The notes below the pieces were generated by a model. It saw only the letters and a program-made list of their open reading frames with translations. It was not told where the DNA came from and did not search any database. The translations under genes and the position numbers were made by a program. From assembly GCA_047973235.1 (NCBI GenBank), contig JBKEBP010000128.1, forward strand, positions 1 through 64,000: a stretch of DNA of 64,000 nucleotides, written 5' to 3'. Origin of the DNA: Aequitasia sp047973235. Lineage in GTDB: Bacteria > Bacillota > Clostridia > Lachnospirales > Lachnospiraceae. Of the stretch, positions 17,127 to 26,016 are shown piece after piece (position 1 is the stretch's first letter; each line of letters begins with the position of its first letter).

Positions 17127-17155
17127 ATTATAGCAGATGAAAAAGGAACTTACAA
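17127..17155 (-). promoter_or_regulatory. Promoter of the gntR-clpC unit
   Basis: Minus-strand TTGTAA, 17 bases, TATAAT. The -10 box is perfect and the -35 weak. It overlaps the alanine dehydrogenase terminator stem. Confidence 0.55.
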
Positions 17156-17173
17156 TTAAATGTAAGTTCCTTT
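17142..17173 (-). terminator. Terminator of the alanine dehydrogenase gene
   Basis: A 13-base perfect stem (AAAGGAACTTACA/TGTAAGTTCCTTT) with a 6-base loop, then a further run of T on the minus strand. It lies 27 bases after the ald stop. Confidence 0.85.
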
Positions 17174-17199
17174 AATCTAAATTCTTTATTAACTAACTC

Positions 17200-18315
17200 T
17201 TAAAACAATGTCTTAGGATCTGTATATGTGTATCCGTCAAAGCTTTCCTCAACTGCCAAACAAGTAAGTTTACCATCATATGTATTTATTGCTGAATAAA
17301 TATAGTTGTTATCCTTACAAGCTTGCTCCAATCCCTTGTTTGCTATCTGAAGTCCATAACTTATGGTTGCATTATTAAGTGCTATTGTAGATGTTCTCGG
17401 AACAGCACCCGGCATATTTCCTACACAATAATGAACAATTCCGTCTACCTCATAAATAGGATCATCATGGTAAGTTACTTTTGTTGTCTCACCGCAACCG
17501 CCTTGGTCAACAGCAACATCAACAAATACAGACCCCGGCTTCATTTCCTTAAGATACTTTTTCTTGAATATCTTAGGTGCTGCTTTACCGGGTATTAATA
17601 CAGCTCCAACTACTACGTCTGCTTCTTTAACTTCATTTTCAATGTTGGCGTCAGTTGAAACAACAGTATGTATTCTAGCGCCAAAAATATCGTCAAGATA
17701 TGCTAATCTGTTAAGATTGATATCCATAATGGTAACATCCGCTCCCATACCAACTGCTATCTTACAAGCGTTAGTACCTACTGAACCACCACCAAGAATT
17801 ACAACTTTACCTTTCTTTGTTCCCGGTACACCTGCAAGCAATACGCCTGCACCACCATATGTCTTCTCCAGATATTTTGCACCTTCTTGAACGCTTAGTC
17901 TTCCTGCTATCTGACTCATAGGTGCCAATAGAGGTGTTCCACCTGTATGGTCAATTAGTGTTTCATATGCAACGCCTTTTACCCCGGATCCAAGCAATGC
18001 ATCTGTTTGTTGCTTATCTGCTGCCAAATGTAGATACGTATATAGAATCAAATCTTTCTTGAATAAAGGATATTCCTCAGGTAACGGTTCTTTAACCTTA
18101 ACCATCATGTCAACACTATCCCAAACTTCCTTTGCAGTATCAACAAACTTAGCACCGGCATTGGTATACTCAGCATCCGTAAATCCTGAACCTAAACCTA
18201 ATCCCTTCTCAACTATAACCTCATGACCCGCATTAACATAAGATTTCGCTGCATCCGGTGTAAGACCCACTCTAAACTCTTTGTTTTTGATTTCTTTTAC
18301 ACATCCAACTTTCAC
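17200..18315 (-). CDS. ald: Alanine dehydrogenase
   Basis: 371 residues, the usual length. It opens MKVGCVKEIKNKEFRVGLTP and has the substrate region VDMMVKVKEPLPEEYPLF, whose lysine binds pyruvate. YTYLHLAAD carries the catalytic histidine, and the NAD-binding Rossmann motif is VVILGGGSVGTNACKIAVGM. It reversibly deaminates L-alanine to pyruvate and ammonia with NAD. The start is GTG, chosen because AGGAGG lies 8 bases ahead and no ATG is near. It is divergent from the RpiR-family regulator, which may control it. Confidence 0.96.
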   Translation of the reverse strand: MKVGCVKEIKNKEFRVGLTPDAAKSYVNAGHEVIVEKGLGLGSGFTDAEYTNAGAKFVDTAKEVWDSVDMMVKVKEPLPEEYPLFKKDLILYTYLHLAADKQQTDALLGSGVKGVAYETLIDHTGGTPLLAPMSQIAGRLSVQEGAKYLEKTYGGAGVLLAGVPGTKKGKVVILGGGSVGTNACKIAVGMGADVTIMDINLNRLAYLDDIFGARIHTVVSTDANIENEVKEADVVVGAVLIPGKAAPKIFKKKYLKEMKPGSVFVDVAVDQGGCGETTKVTYHDDPIYEVDGIVHYCVGNMPGAVPRTSTIALNNATISYGLQIANKGLEQACKDNNYIYSAINTYDGKLTCLAVEESFDGYTYTDPKTLF

Positions 18316-18524
18316 TTTGATTACCTCCTAATAACTTTTAGTTGTTTATGAATATTTTTTTTCATTCTCTTTTCTTCTTGAAAAATCATATTCATTTGTT
18401 GTATAATTAGATTAGCACAAATATTGATGTTATTCAATAATAGTTACAAATTTAACAAGTCTGATTTTATATATACACTAAACTATTATTGTCTGATATC
18501 TGGTGATTAAGATTGGAGTTAGCT

Positions 18525-19379
18525 ATGAACGATTTAAGAGATTTAATTTCCTCTTCAAACCTTACAAAAACACAACTTGTCATCTCACAATTCATATTAG
18601 ACAACTCTTCCGACGCTTGTTTTATGACATCTACTGAGATAGCAAATGCAATTTCTGTGAGCGAATCATCTGTTATACGCTTCAGTCGTTCTTTAGGTTT
18701 TGAAGGATTTAGTGATTTTCAAAAATATATTAGAAGAGAGTATCAGGATCGAGTCATGAGTATATCCAGCTCAATTACAAATCCAGCCAGACGATTACAA
18801 GAGCAAGCAAAGTTAGGCAATGATTCCGAATTCCTAAAAAGACACTTCAAAGTGGTTGCTAAAAATCTACAGGCGATTTTTGTAGATAATACAGTATCTT
18901 CTTTTGAAGAAGCAGCCTCCTCTATTATTGGCAGCAAGAATAAGTTTATAATAGCTTCAAGGGGCAATGCCGGCTTAGGCAATTATTTCTTCTTATACCT
19001 AAAACAAATGCTATCAGGTGTTGAACTGACCACTTCTTCAATCAGCCCTATTGACCATATGTGCCACATCAATAAATCCGACTGTGCAATTATATTTAGT
19101 TTCCCAAGATATTCAAAGACAGATGAATTAGCACTTAAGATGGCTTCAGATGCAGGTGCAAAAGTAGTTGTGATAACGGATAAACCTAGCGCTGATTTGG
19201 CAAAGTATGCTACCGAAATCTTAATTGTCAGATGTGACAGTCCGACTTTTTTCAACTCACTTGTTGGCGCACAGTTTATTGCCGAAGCACTGCTGGATAC
19301 CATAAGTCGTAAAACACGCAGCATAGAGAAACGATTAAACTATATAGATAATTATATGTCCGAAACCGGAGATTATTAG
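18525..19379 (+). CDS. MurR/RpiR-family transcriptional regulator
   Basis: The only plus-strand gene, 284 residues. The N-terminal HTH_6 domain (about 1-75) has TSTEIANAISVSESSVIRFSR. The C-terminal SIS sugar-phosphate isomerase domain (about 120-260) has GSKNKFIIASRGNAGLGNYF and IFSFPRYSKTDELALKMASD. Such proteins sense phosphosugars or amino sugars. I chose the ATG with TTGGAG six bases ahead rather than the TTG inside that ribosome site. It faces away from ald across a 210-base gap, so ald is the simplest target, but no operator could be matched to a known motif. The 5' gap is very AT-rich. Confidence 0.9.
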   Translation: MNDLRDLISSSNLTKTQLVISQFILDNSSDACFMTSTEIANAISVSESSVIRFSRSLGFEGFSDFQKYIRREYQDRVMSISSSITNPARRLQEQAKLGNDSEFLKRHFKVVAKNLQAIFVDNTVSSFEEAASSIIGSKNKFIIASRGNAGLGNYFFLYLKQMLSGVELTTSSISPIDHMCHINKSDCAIIFSFPRYSKTDELALKMASDAGAKVVVITDKPSADLAKYATEILIVRCDSPTFFNSLVGAQFIAEALLDTISRKTRSIEKRLNYIDNYMSETGDY

Positions 19380-19390
19380 ATATAGAAAAC

Positions 19391-19436
19391 ATGCCATATT
19401 CGAATTCAGTTATTAAGAATCATTCGAATATGGCAT
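19391..19436. terminator. Shared bidirectional terminator between rpiR-type gene and purD
   Basis: A 14-base perfect stem (ATGCCATATTCGAA/TTCGAATATGGCAT) with an 18-base loop, followed by ATTTTTATT on the plus strand and GTTTTCT on the minus strand. It lies between two convergent genes. Confidence 0.8.
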
Positions 19437-19468
19437 ATTTTTATTGTAGTATATCTAAAATTAAAAAA

Positions 19469-20740
19469 CTATATTTCATCTATGGCTTTACCGATATCCG
19501 TTCTCATATACTTATTATCGAACTTAGCCCATTTAGTCGCTTCATATGCGTTCGCTCTAGCTTCTTTTAGGCCTTTTCCTTTTGCTGTTATACCTAAAAC
19601 TCGACCACCATTTGTAACTACTTTTCCATCTTTAAACGCTGTTCCTGCATGAAAGCAGTAATATCCTTCATGCTTATCAAATTCTTCAAGACCTGTAATT
19701 TCATACCCTTTTTCATAAGAAACAGGATATCCATCTGAAGCAAGAACTACACAAACTGCTGCATTGTCTTCAAATTTAAGGTCAATCTTGTCAAGTGTTC
19801 CATCAATACAAGCTTCTATTACTTCTATTAAATCATTCTCCATTCTTGGAAGACAAACCTGTGCTTCAGGATCTCCGAATCTGGCATTATACTCGAGAAC
19901 TTTAACACCCTCAGGCGTTAGCATGAGTCCGAAGAATATAATACCTTTAAAAGGTCTTCCTTCCGCCTTCATGGCATCAACTGTTGCCTGATATATATAT
20001 TTGTTTGCAAAATCTTCAACTTCCTTAGTATAAAATGGACTTGGTGAAAACGTTCCCATGCCTCCGGTATTTAATCCCGTATCTCCATCACCCGCTCTTT
20101 TATGGTCTTGCGCTGATGTCATAGTCTTTATCGTATTGCCATCCACAAAGGACAATACCGAAACTTCTCGTCCTGTCATAAATTCTTCTATGACCATTTC
20201 ATTTCCGGCAGATCCAAACTTTTTATCGAGCATAATTTCTTTGACACCGGCTTTTGCCTCTTCTAAATTTTGGCATATCAAAACACCTTTTCCAAGAGCC
20301 AACCCATCTGCTTTTAAAACTATAGGAAACCTGGAAGTTTCAAGATACTTTAATGCTTTATCGGGATCGGTAAAATTTTCATATCCTGCTGTAGGAATAT
20401 TGTATTTTTTCATGAGATCTTTAGAAAAAGCTTTTGATCCCTCTAGAATAGCCGCATTTTTTCGAGGACCAAAGGTTCTGATTCCTGCATTTTCCATTAC
20501 ATCTACAAGTCCGCCTACAAGTGGGTCGTCCATCCCCACTATACATAAATCAATTTTTTTCTCCTTAGCAAATGCAAGAAGTTTATCAAATTCCATTGCA
20601 CCTATAGGCGCACACTCTGCAAATTCTGCTATTCCGGCATTACCCGGCGCACAATATATTTTCTCAACCTTATCATTTTTTGCAACACAATAAGCTATTG
20701 CGTGCTCTCTTCCACCACCGCCAACAATTAATACCTTCAT
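19469..20740 (-). CDS. purD: Phosphoribosylamine-glycine ligase (GAR synthetase)
   Basis: 423 residues, complete. It starts MKVLIVGGGGREHAIAY and has the ATP-grasp core with FPIVLKADGLALGKGVLIC, plus the late NARFGDPEAQVCLPRM. It ligates glycine to phosphoribosylamine in step two of purine synthesis. Last gene of purE-purM-purN-purD, 13 bases after purN, with AAAGGAG ahead of the ATG. It shares the terminator that follows. Confidence 0.97.
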   Translation of the reverse strand: MKVLIVGGGGREHAIAYCVAKNDKVEKIYCAPGNAGIAEFAECAPIGAMEFDKLLAFAKEKKIDLCIVGMDDPLVGGLVDVMENAGIRTFGPRKNAAILEGSKAFSKDLMKKYNIPTAGYENFTDPDKALKYLETSRFPIVLKADGLALGKGVLICQNLEEAKAGVKEIMLDKKFGSAGNEMVIEEFMTGREVSVLSFVDGNTIKTMTSAQDHKRAGDGDTGLNTGGMGTFSPSPFYTKEVEDFANKYIYQATVDAMKAEGRPFKGIIFFGLMLTPEGVKVLEYNARFGDPEAQVCLPRMENDLIEVIEACIDGTLDKIDLKFEDNAAVCVVLASDGYPVSYEKGYEITGLEEFDKHEGYYCFHAGTAFKDGKVVTNGGRVLGITAKGKGLKEARANAYEATKWAKFDNKYMRTDIGKAIDEI

Positions 20741-20753
20741 AAAGCTCCTTTCA

Positions 20754-21380
20754 TTACGGATGTATCTCTACTCTGCCATCTTTAATAGTAACCTTATTAT
20801 TCGCAATCAAATCTATAGCTCTTGGTAATATAACCCATTCTGCTTCTTTCATAACTCTTGTTTGCAATTTTTTTGGTGTATCACCCTGTAGTACATCTAC
20901 AGCTTTTTGTAAAATAATAGGGCCTGTATCCGTTCCATTATCTACAAAATGTACAGTAGCACCCGTAACCCTAACACCTCTTTTAAGAGCCTCTTCATGA
21001 ACCTTTAGTCCATAAAATCCCTTACCGCAAAATGCAGGGATAAGCGAAGGATGAATATTTATGATTTTATTTTCATATTCCTTAATCATCTCGGGTCTAA
21101 TAACAACAAGAAATCCTGCAAGAACAATTAAATCCGGTTTATACTCGCGTACTTTACTTAGAAATCCCTTGTAAAATTCATCTCTGCTAGCATAGTCCCC
21201 AGGTGAAACACACGCGTTATCTATCCCATGGTTAGTTGCTCTCTCAAGTGCGTATGCATCTTTATTATTGCTGATTACACCGACTATTTTTGTATTCGTA
21301 ATTTCCTCATTATTTATTCCGTCAATAATAGCTTGTAGGTTTGTTCCACCACCCGATACAAGAGCCACTATTCTTAGCAT
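20754..21380 (-). CDS. purN: Phosphoribosylglycinamide formyltransferase
   Basis: 208 residues. The folate-dependent GAR transformylase signature is present: NIHPSLIPAF carries the catalytic Asn and His, and TVHFVDNGTDTGPII supplies the catalytic Asp. Its ATG overlaps the last 7 bases of purM. It makes formyl-GAR, step three of the pathway. Confidence 0.97.
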   Translation of the reverse strand: MLRIVALVSGGGTNLQAIIDGINNEEITNTKIVGVISNNKDAYALERATNHGIDNACVSPGDYASRDEFYKGFLSKVREYKPDLIVLAGFLVVIRPEMIKEYENKIINIHPSLIPAFCGKGFYGLKVHEEALKRGVRVTGATVHFVDNGTDTGPIILQKAVDVLQGDTPKKLQTRVMKEAEWVILPRAIDLIANNKVTIKDGRVEIHP

Positions 21381-22399
21381 ATTTTAACTCCTTTATCTCC
21401 TGTATGTGCCTTTCCTATTACAAATGCTTTTTCTCCGGCCTTCTCTATTGCCTCAATTGCATTTTCAACATCTTCTTCATTTACACCTATAATCATACCT
21501 ATTCCCATGTTGTAAGTATTGTACATATCTTCTTCAGAGACGTTTCCCGTTTCCATAATCAGCTTAAAAATTGGTGGTATAGCATAACTGTTTTTATTTA
21601 TAACAGCTTCTATACCATCCGGCAGCATCCTTGGAATATTTTCATAAAAACCACCACCTGTGATATGGCTGCAAGCTTTTATTCTTACTCCTATTTCTTT
21701 TACATTTTTAAGTGCCTCAACATATATTTTAGTAGGAGCAATCAAAGCTTCGCCCAAGGTAGTGCCTAGCATTTTATATTGTTTATTCAATGATTCCTCT
21801 GACATATCGAATACTTTTCTAACCAGTGAAAATCCATTACTGTGTACACCGGAAGAAGCTATACCAATTAAAACATCTCCATTAGAAAGATCCTTCCCTG
21901 TGATAAGATTCTTTTCATCCACAACTCCAACTGCAAATCCTGCAAGATCATATTCATCTTCGGGATAAAACCCTGGCATCTCTGCAGTTTCACCGCCGAT
22001 TAAAGCTGCATTAGACATCTTGCATCCATCAGCTACACCTTTTACTATAGTAGCAATTTTCTCCGGGAAGTTTTTACCACATGCAATGTAATCTAAAAAA
22101 AACAATGGTTCTGCGCCGGCACATGCGATGTCATTGACACACATTGCAACGCAATCTATACCTATCGTGTCATGTTTATCTAATAGAAACGCTAGTTTAA
22201 GCTTTGTACCGACCCCATCCGTCCCTGAGACTAGTGTAGGCTTTTCCATGTTTTTAAATGATTCCATTGAAAATGCTCCTGAAAATCCTCCCAGGTTAGT
22301 CAGGACCTCCTGTCGCATAGTGGACTTTACGTGCTCCTTCATCATTTCTACTGACTTATAACCAGCTTCTATATCAACTCCGGCGTTCTTATAATCCAT
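21374..22399 (-). CDS. purM: Phosphoribosylformylglycinamidine cyclo-ligase (AIR synthetase)
   Basis: 341 residues, the usual length. It opens MDYKNAGVDIEAGYKSVEMM and contains VSGTDGVGTKLKLAF, DCVAMCVNDIACAGAEPLFF, and GGETAEMPGFYPEDEYDLAG, all hallmark blocks of AIR synthetase. It closes FGAM to AIR using ATP, step five of purine synthesis. It lies 12 bases after purE. The formylglycinamidine synthase gene is not in this block. Confidence 0.97.
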   Translation of the reverse strand: MDYKNAGVDIEAGYKSVEMMKEHVKSTMRQEVLTNLGGFSGAFSMESFKNMEKPTLVSGTDGVGTKLKLAFLLDKHDTIGIDCVAMCVNDIACAGAEPLFFLDYIACGKNFPEKIATIVKGVADGCKMSNAALIGGETAEMPGFYPEDEYDLAGFAVGVVDEKNLITGKDLSNGDVLIGIASSGVHSNGFSLVRKVFDMSEESLNKQYKMLGTTLGEALIAPTKIYVEALKNVKEIGVRIKACSHITGGGFYENIPRMLPDGIEAVINKNSYAIPPIFKLIMETGNVSEEDMYNTYNMGIGMIIGVNEEDVENAIEAIEKAGEKAFVIGKAHTGDKGVKIC

Positions 22400-22411
22400 G
22401 TTAGTCTCCTT

Positions 22412-22924
22412 TTACATCTCTTTTATGTATTGTTTATATCCTACTTTTGCAAGCTTTTCTGATTTAGCACTAACAGCTTCTTTCATTTCTTCTGAGTAGT
22501 CTTTAAGTCTGTTAAGTAAATCGGCATCACTTGTAGCCATGATTTTAGCTGCTAAAATGGCTGCATTCATTGCCCCATCAATTGCAACGGTTGCAACCGG
22601 AATTCCCGGTGGCATTTGAACTATTGAATACAGTGCATCAACACCATCCAGATTCTTTGATGATAACGGAACTCCAATGACAGGCATCGGAAATATTGCC
22701 GCACACATTCCCGGAAGATGTGCTGCCATACCTGCTCCTGCAATAATGACCTTATAATCTTTACCTTCTGCTGCCTTTGCATAGTCAAAAAATATGTCCG
22801 GCATTCTATGTGCACTAATTACGGTCATTTCATATTCTATTCCAAGCTTTTCCAACATATCAGCAGCTTTTGACATCGTCTTCATGTCTGAGTCGCTGCC
22901 CATTACGATTCCAACTTTTCCCAT
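22412..22924 (-). CDS. purE: N5-carboxyaminoimidazole ribonucleotide mutase
   Basis: 170 residues from MGKVGIVMGSDSDMK, chosen because AAGGAGA lies 6 bases ahead of this ATG. The SAHRMP active-site block and GAGMAAHLPGMCAA mark class I PurE. It moves the carboxylate from N5 to C4 of CAIR. First of the four pur genes here. The gap to the upstream gene is only 62 bases and has no room for a purine riboswitch. purC, purF, purH and purL must be elsewhere. Confidence 0.96.
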   Translation of the reverse strand: MGKVGIVMGSDSDMKTMSKAADMLEKLGIEYEMTVISAHRMPDIFFDYAKAAEGKDYKVIIAGAGMAAHLPGMCAAIFPMPVIGVPLSSKNLDGVDALYSIVQMPPGIPVATVAIDGAMNAAILAAKIMATSDADLLNRLKDYSEEMKEAVSAKSEKLAKVGYKQYIKEM

Positions 22925-22986
22925 TCTTATTCTCCTTGTTATCATGTCATTGATTTGCTCTATCTAAATCCATGTATTATAGTACC

Positions 22987-25032
22987 CTATTTGATAGCTT
23001 TTTTCAATGGTTCGTTTAGCGCATCTGCTACTTCTAATACAAAAAAACCATCCTTAATAATCTCGGTTTTACTGCCATCCTTTTTTATAATACTTATTTC
23101 GCCTATTTCATCATATGGAATAGTTATATCCGTGTGGCAATTGAAATAAGCGTTTGCAGCATCTTCTTTACGTAGTATAGAACAACTGTTATCCTTTGCT
23201 ATTATCTCTTTACCATCCGGATTGTACACCCGTACATCTTCACTTCTACTATAGCATGTGTCTCCCAATGCAAAATGAGGCCCTGTTTTCTCGGCTATTA
23301 GTATCGGCAGCTTATCTTCTATAGCATATTTTCTTCCCATAACGTAAGCTGTCGTATTTGTTCCTATTGCAAACTCTCCTATCGGAAGTTTGTCATGATT
23401 AAAAAGGATATTTTCCTTAATATGCTTTTTATTGTCGATATCATTGTCAAAATTACTGCAATTGTAAGAACATACCATGCCATCTTGCAATTCGATTTTC
23501 AAGTCCTTAAATGCTAATCCATTCAAATAAACCTGTGAAACATTCAACACACCATTAGTTCCTTCAAGTTTGGGAGACGTAAACACTTCACCAACCGGAA
23601 TATTGACATCTGCTACACAGTTCTCAAACAACGTTTCCTTCTCCGGATTGTTTAGAACAGATAATGCCACTCTTAGGTCTGTCGTGTTATTATCTTTACC
23701 TAAAATATGAACATAATCTCCTGTATCTAAAATATCAATTATTCCTTTTTGAATATTTTCATAGAGCTTTGCATCAAGAGTATTAATCTTAATAGTTTCA
23801 TCAAATATCTCTTCAAATGACTCTCCAATCTCCGGCACCGGGAATGCGATTATCGTAAAGCTTCTCTCTTCTCCTTTAATGTACTCATTTGTAATTGACG
23901 CCGACTTCCCATCATAGACAGGAACTAACTTCTCCTGTTCTCTTCGAAGAGATATTTCTGATTGCTTTTTTGTAGGTATAAATGGCTTTTCCCCGAAAAT
24001 CTCTATTACAGCAGGACCTGCCATTTGTCCGGCTAATTCCGCATTTTCTTCATATGTCGCCTTTAGTACCTCCAGCTTTCTTTCTACAAATTTCTTATCC
24101 AAAAACAATCCTTGGTCGTTGCGGTGGTCATAGTCATACTGCATATTCGGATTTCCACCATAAAAACCAATTTTACTTTGTCCTCTCTTTGTTAATACAC
24201 TCATAGAAGACCTATAAATAATAGGACTTAGACCCATTTTAGCAAAATTATCTATAGCTTTTATCACTACTCTGTCAAATCCAAGAGTGTATCTTATGTT
24301 GACACTCGATTTTATAGAAAGGTCCTTGCCGTTATTCTCAAATCCCATTCGAAATCCTTCAGTAAAAACTTCCGCCATTCTATCGATTTCATTTTGTGGG
24401 AGCTTGTTAATATAATGTGCTGTCCTTAGTTCTGATTCACTTATATATTCACCAAACATATATAAGTATCTTAAATCGTCGGCATCCCATGCCTTTAAAA
24501 CCTGAATTGCAAAGTCCTTACCGGGATTGATTTGTTCAATTACTCTTTCTCTTACAAATACGTCGCAATAATCACTTGCATACCAATATATAATGCTGTT
24601 TATCGCTTCCGTGCTTACATCACCTCTTGTAAATACGGAATATATTTCCGTATTTAACTCTAAGATAATTGTTAACTCATAAAGTCTACTCTCATATACA
24701 TACGGAATAGCACTCCGAATTTCTGCATATAGAAAGCTTAATTGTTTTCCATAATCATCTCCAAGGATTGTATTAGCATACTCAGGATTTGCATAGCTTC
24801 TCTCATAATTTTCAGGCATAATGTCTTCGTAAAAAGTAGTATTTATTTCCTTTAATGTATCTATATCAACATTGCTTAGCCCTCTTTCACTGATTAACTT
24901 ATATCCTCTATCCAATTGTAATATCAGTTCAGATATATTAATGAAATAATCTTGGTACTTTTTTTCAACCAGAGACTCCCTTTTAATTTCTTTTATTCTA
25001 TCAATCACTAAATCATAACGTTCTTCAACCAT
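22987..25032 (-). CDS. M29-family metallo-aminopeptidase with a long N-terminal extension
   Basis: 681 residues; typical M29 enzymes are near 410. The C-terminal 400 or so carry the M29 dimetal ligands in order: Glu in VGEVFTSPKLEG, Glu in LPIGEFAIGTN, His in KTGPHFALGDTCYS, and the HxD pair in FNCHTDITIPYDEIG. These support an active aminopeptidase of the AmpS/PepS type. The first 280 or so residues are acidic and helical and match nothing I know. They could be a regulatory or oligomerisation module. The ATG overlaps the stop of the preceding gene (TAATG), so it is translationally coupled to the small membrane-protein genes downstream of pyrE. Confidence 0.82.
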   Translation of the reverse strand: MVEERYDLVIDRIKEIKRESLVEKKYQDYFINISELILQLDRGYKLISERGLSNVDIDTLKEINTTFYEDIMPENYERSYANPEYANTILGDDYGKQLSFLYAEIRSAIPYVYESRLYELTIILELNTEIYSVFTRGDVSTEAINSIIYWYASDYCDVFVRERVIEQINPGKDFAIQVLKAWDADDLRYLYMFGEYISESELRTAHYINKLPQNEIDRMAEVFTEGFRMGFENNGKDLSIKSSVNIRYTLGFDRVVIKAIDNFAKMGLSPIIYRSSMSVLTKRGQSKIGFYGGNPNMQYDYDHRNDQGLFLDKKFVERKLEVLKATYEENAELAGQMAGPAVIEIFGEKPFIPTKKQSEISLRREQEKLVPVYDGKSASITNEYIKGEERSFTIIAFPVPEIGESFEEIFDETIKINTLDAKLYENIQKGIIDILDTGDYVHILGKDNNTTDLRVALSVLNNPEKETLFENCVADVNIPVGEVFTSPKLEGTNGVLNVSQVYLNGLAFKDLKIELQDGMVCSYNCSNFDNDIDNKKHIKENILFNHDKLPIGEFAIGTNTTAYVMGRKYAIEDKLPILIAEKTGPHFALGDTCYSRSEDVRVYNPDGKEIIAKDNSCSILRKEDAANAYFNCHTDITIPYDEIGEISIIKKDGSKTEIIKDGFFVLEVADALNEPLKKAIK

Positions 25033-25388
25033 TAAATAAGCCCCCTAATAAACAATAATATAAAAACAAGTAACAGTATACTATTTAGCGCAATACCTAT
25101 CTTACACAGAAGGTACTTTTTGTTTCTCTCCTTAAACCCTTTAACTGCATAATAGATACCATAAACGGATGTGTAGATTGCAATCAGACCGATAATTCCA
25201 ATTATCACTCCTACATCTCCCTGCGTATAAAAGGATAACAACAAACTAAGAGACAGAATAAGAACAACAAGAATTCCAAGGATTAGTGACTTCGCGCCAC
25301 CCCTGGCGTTCTCTATTCTCTCCTGCCCATACTTTGTTTTTACAAGTTTTCTTCTTCTTTTTTCTAATTTACTTACTTTTTTCTTCAA
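25032..25388 (-). CDS. Small membrane protein with basic N-terminus (possibly DUF6142)
   Basis: 118 residues. A highly basic cytoplasmic start (MKKKVSKLEKRRRKLVKTK) is followed by three hydrophobic helices: about 34-52, 60-82 and 92-116. No catalytic motif is seen. The start is TTG in a TTGA overlap with the VanZ-like gene stop, with GGAG 9 bases ahead; no ATG exists in the first 40 codons. I recall a Lachnospiraceae family of this shape (DUF6142) but am not certain. Function unknown; it may assist an envelope process with its neighbours. Confidence 0.72.
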   Translation of the reverse strand: MKKKVSKLEKRRRKLVKTKYGQERIENARGGAKSLILGILVVLILSLSLLLSFYTQGDVGVIIGIIGLIAIYTSVYGIYYAVKGFKERNKKYLLCKIGIALNSILLLVFILLFIRGLI

Positions 25389-25849
25389 TTCCCGGATCTC
25401 CTGATAGCTGAAATGATAATATATATTATGTATCCAATGATGCCTCCAATAGTATTTAATATAAGGTCATCTACATCAAAACTTCCTATTCGCGTCAAAA
25501 GTTGAAATATCTCTATTCCAAGGCTCAGAGCTAAACTAAGTAATGCAGCAACAAAAAAGCTTTTGTTTCTACTTGCCATCGGTACAAAAAAGCCAAATGG
25601 AATAAAAATAATTATATTACCAAAAAGATTTATAAACATTGTATATAAACCAATTTGATCTCTATACTCCCAAAATCTTGTTATCTCTCTAAAAGGTGTA
25701 AGGTTATAATTGTACTGCGCGCTCTGGCTTCTTCCATACCAATCGGAAAACAGTAGAAAATATATTATAAACGCAATATATAAGACAAAAAACATTCTGC
25801 CGATATAGAGTCTTTTATTACTCTTTTTGTTTCTCAATAAGTGCACCAT
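25385..25849 (-). CDS. VanZ-like family membrane protein
   Basis: 154 residues with four or five transmembrane helices and the VanZ-like core: the YNLTPFREITRFWEY loop, the FGNIIIFIPFGFFVPM helix, and SLALSLGIEIFQLLTRIGSFDVDDLILNT split over the later helices. The acidic GSFDVDDLI loop is the best-conserved part. VanZ proteins give modest glycopeptide tolerance, but most relatives have unknown roles. The start region is ambiguous: ATG directly follows GTAGGG, and a TTG four codons on has better spacing. Confidence 0.88.
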   Translation of the reverse strand: MVHLLRNKKSNKRLYIGRMFFVLYIAFIIYFLLFSDWYGRSQSAQYNYNLTPFREITRFWEYRDQIGLYTMFINLFGNIIIFIPFGFFVPMASRNKSFFVAALLSLALSLGIEIFQLLTRIGSFDVDDLILNTIGGIIGYIIYIIISAIRRSGN

Positions 25850-25854
25850 CCCTA

Positions 25855-26007
25855 CTATATAGTTAAGTCTTTTCTTCTCTTAATCAATAGTGTACCCATC
25901 ACTATTGAAATGGTACCTATTGCTATTCCAACCAACAACACTACTATTCCTAAAACTATGCCTGTAGCACCTGATAAACCCATTGTTTTATATACTTTTT
26001 CGCTCAT
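25855..26007 (-). CDS. 50-residue single-span membrane protein after pyrE
   Basis: A short ORF with a clear GGAG six bases ahead of its ATG, starting 9 bases after the pyrE stop. The peptide begins MSEKVYKTMGLSGATG. It then has one long hydrophobic helix (about 16-42, rich in Ile, Val, Gly) and a basic end LLIKRRKDLTI. It ends 5 bases before the VanZ-like start. The spacing and ribosome site make it a genuine small gene that automated callers may skip. Function unknown. Confidence 0.75.
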   Translation of the reverse strand: MSEKVYKTMGLSGATGIVLGIVVLLVGIAIGTISIVMGTLLIKRRKDLTI

Positions 26008-26016
26008 ACTCTTCTC

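Noticed and set aside
22925..22986. Possible purine riboswitch ahead of purE
   Set aside because: The gap is only 62 bases and shows no aptamer-like stems or terminator.
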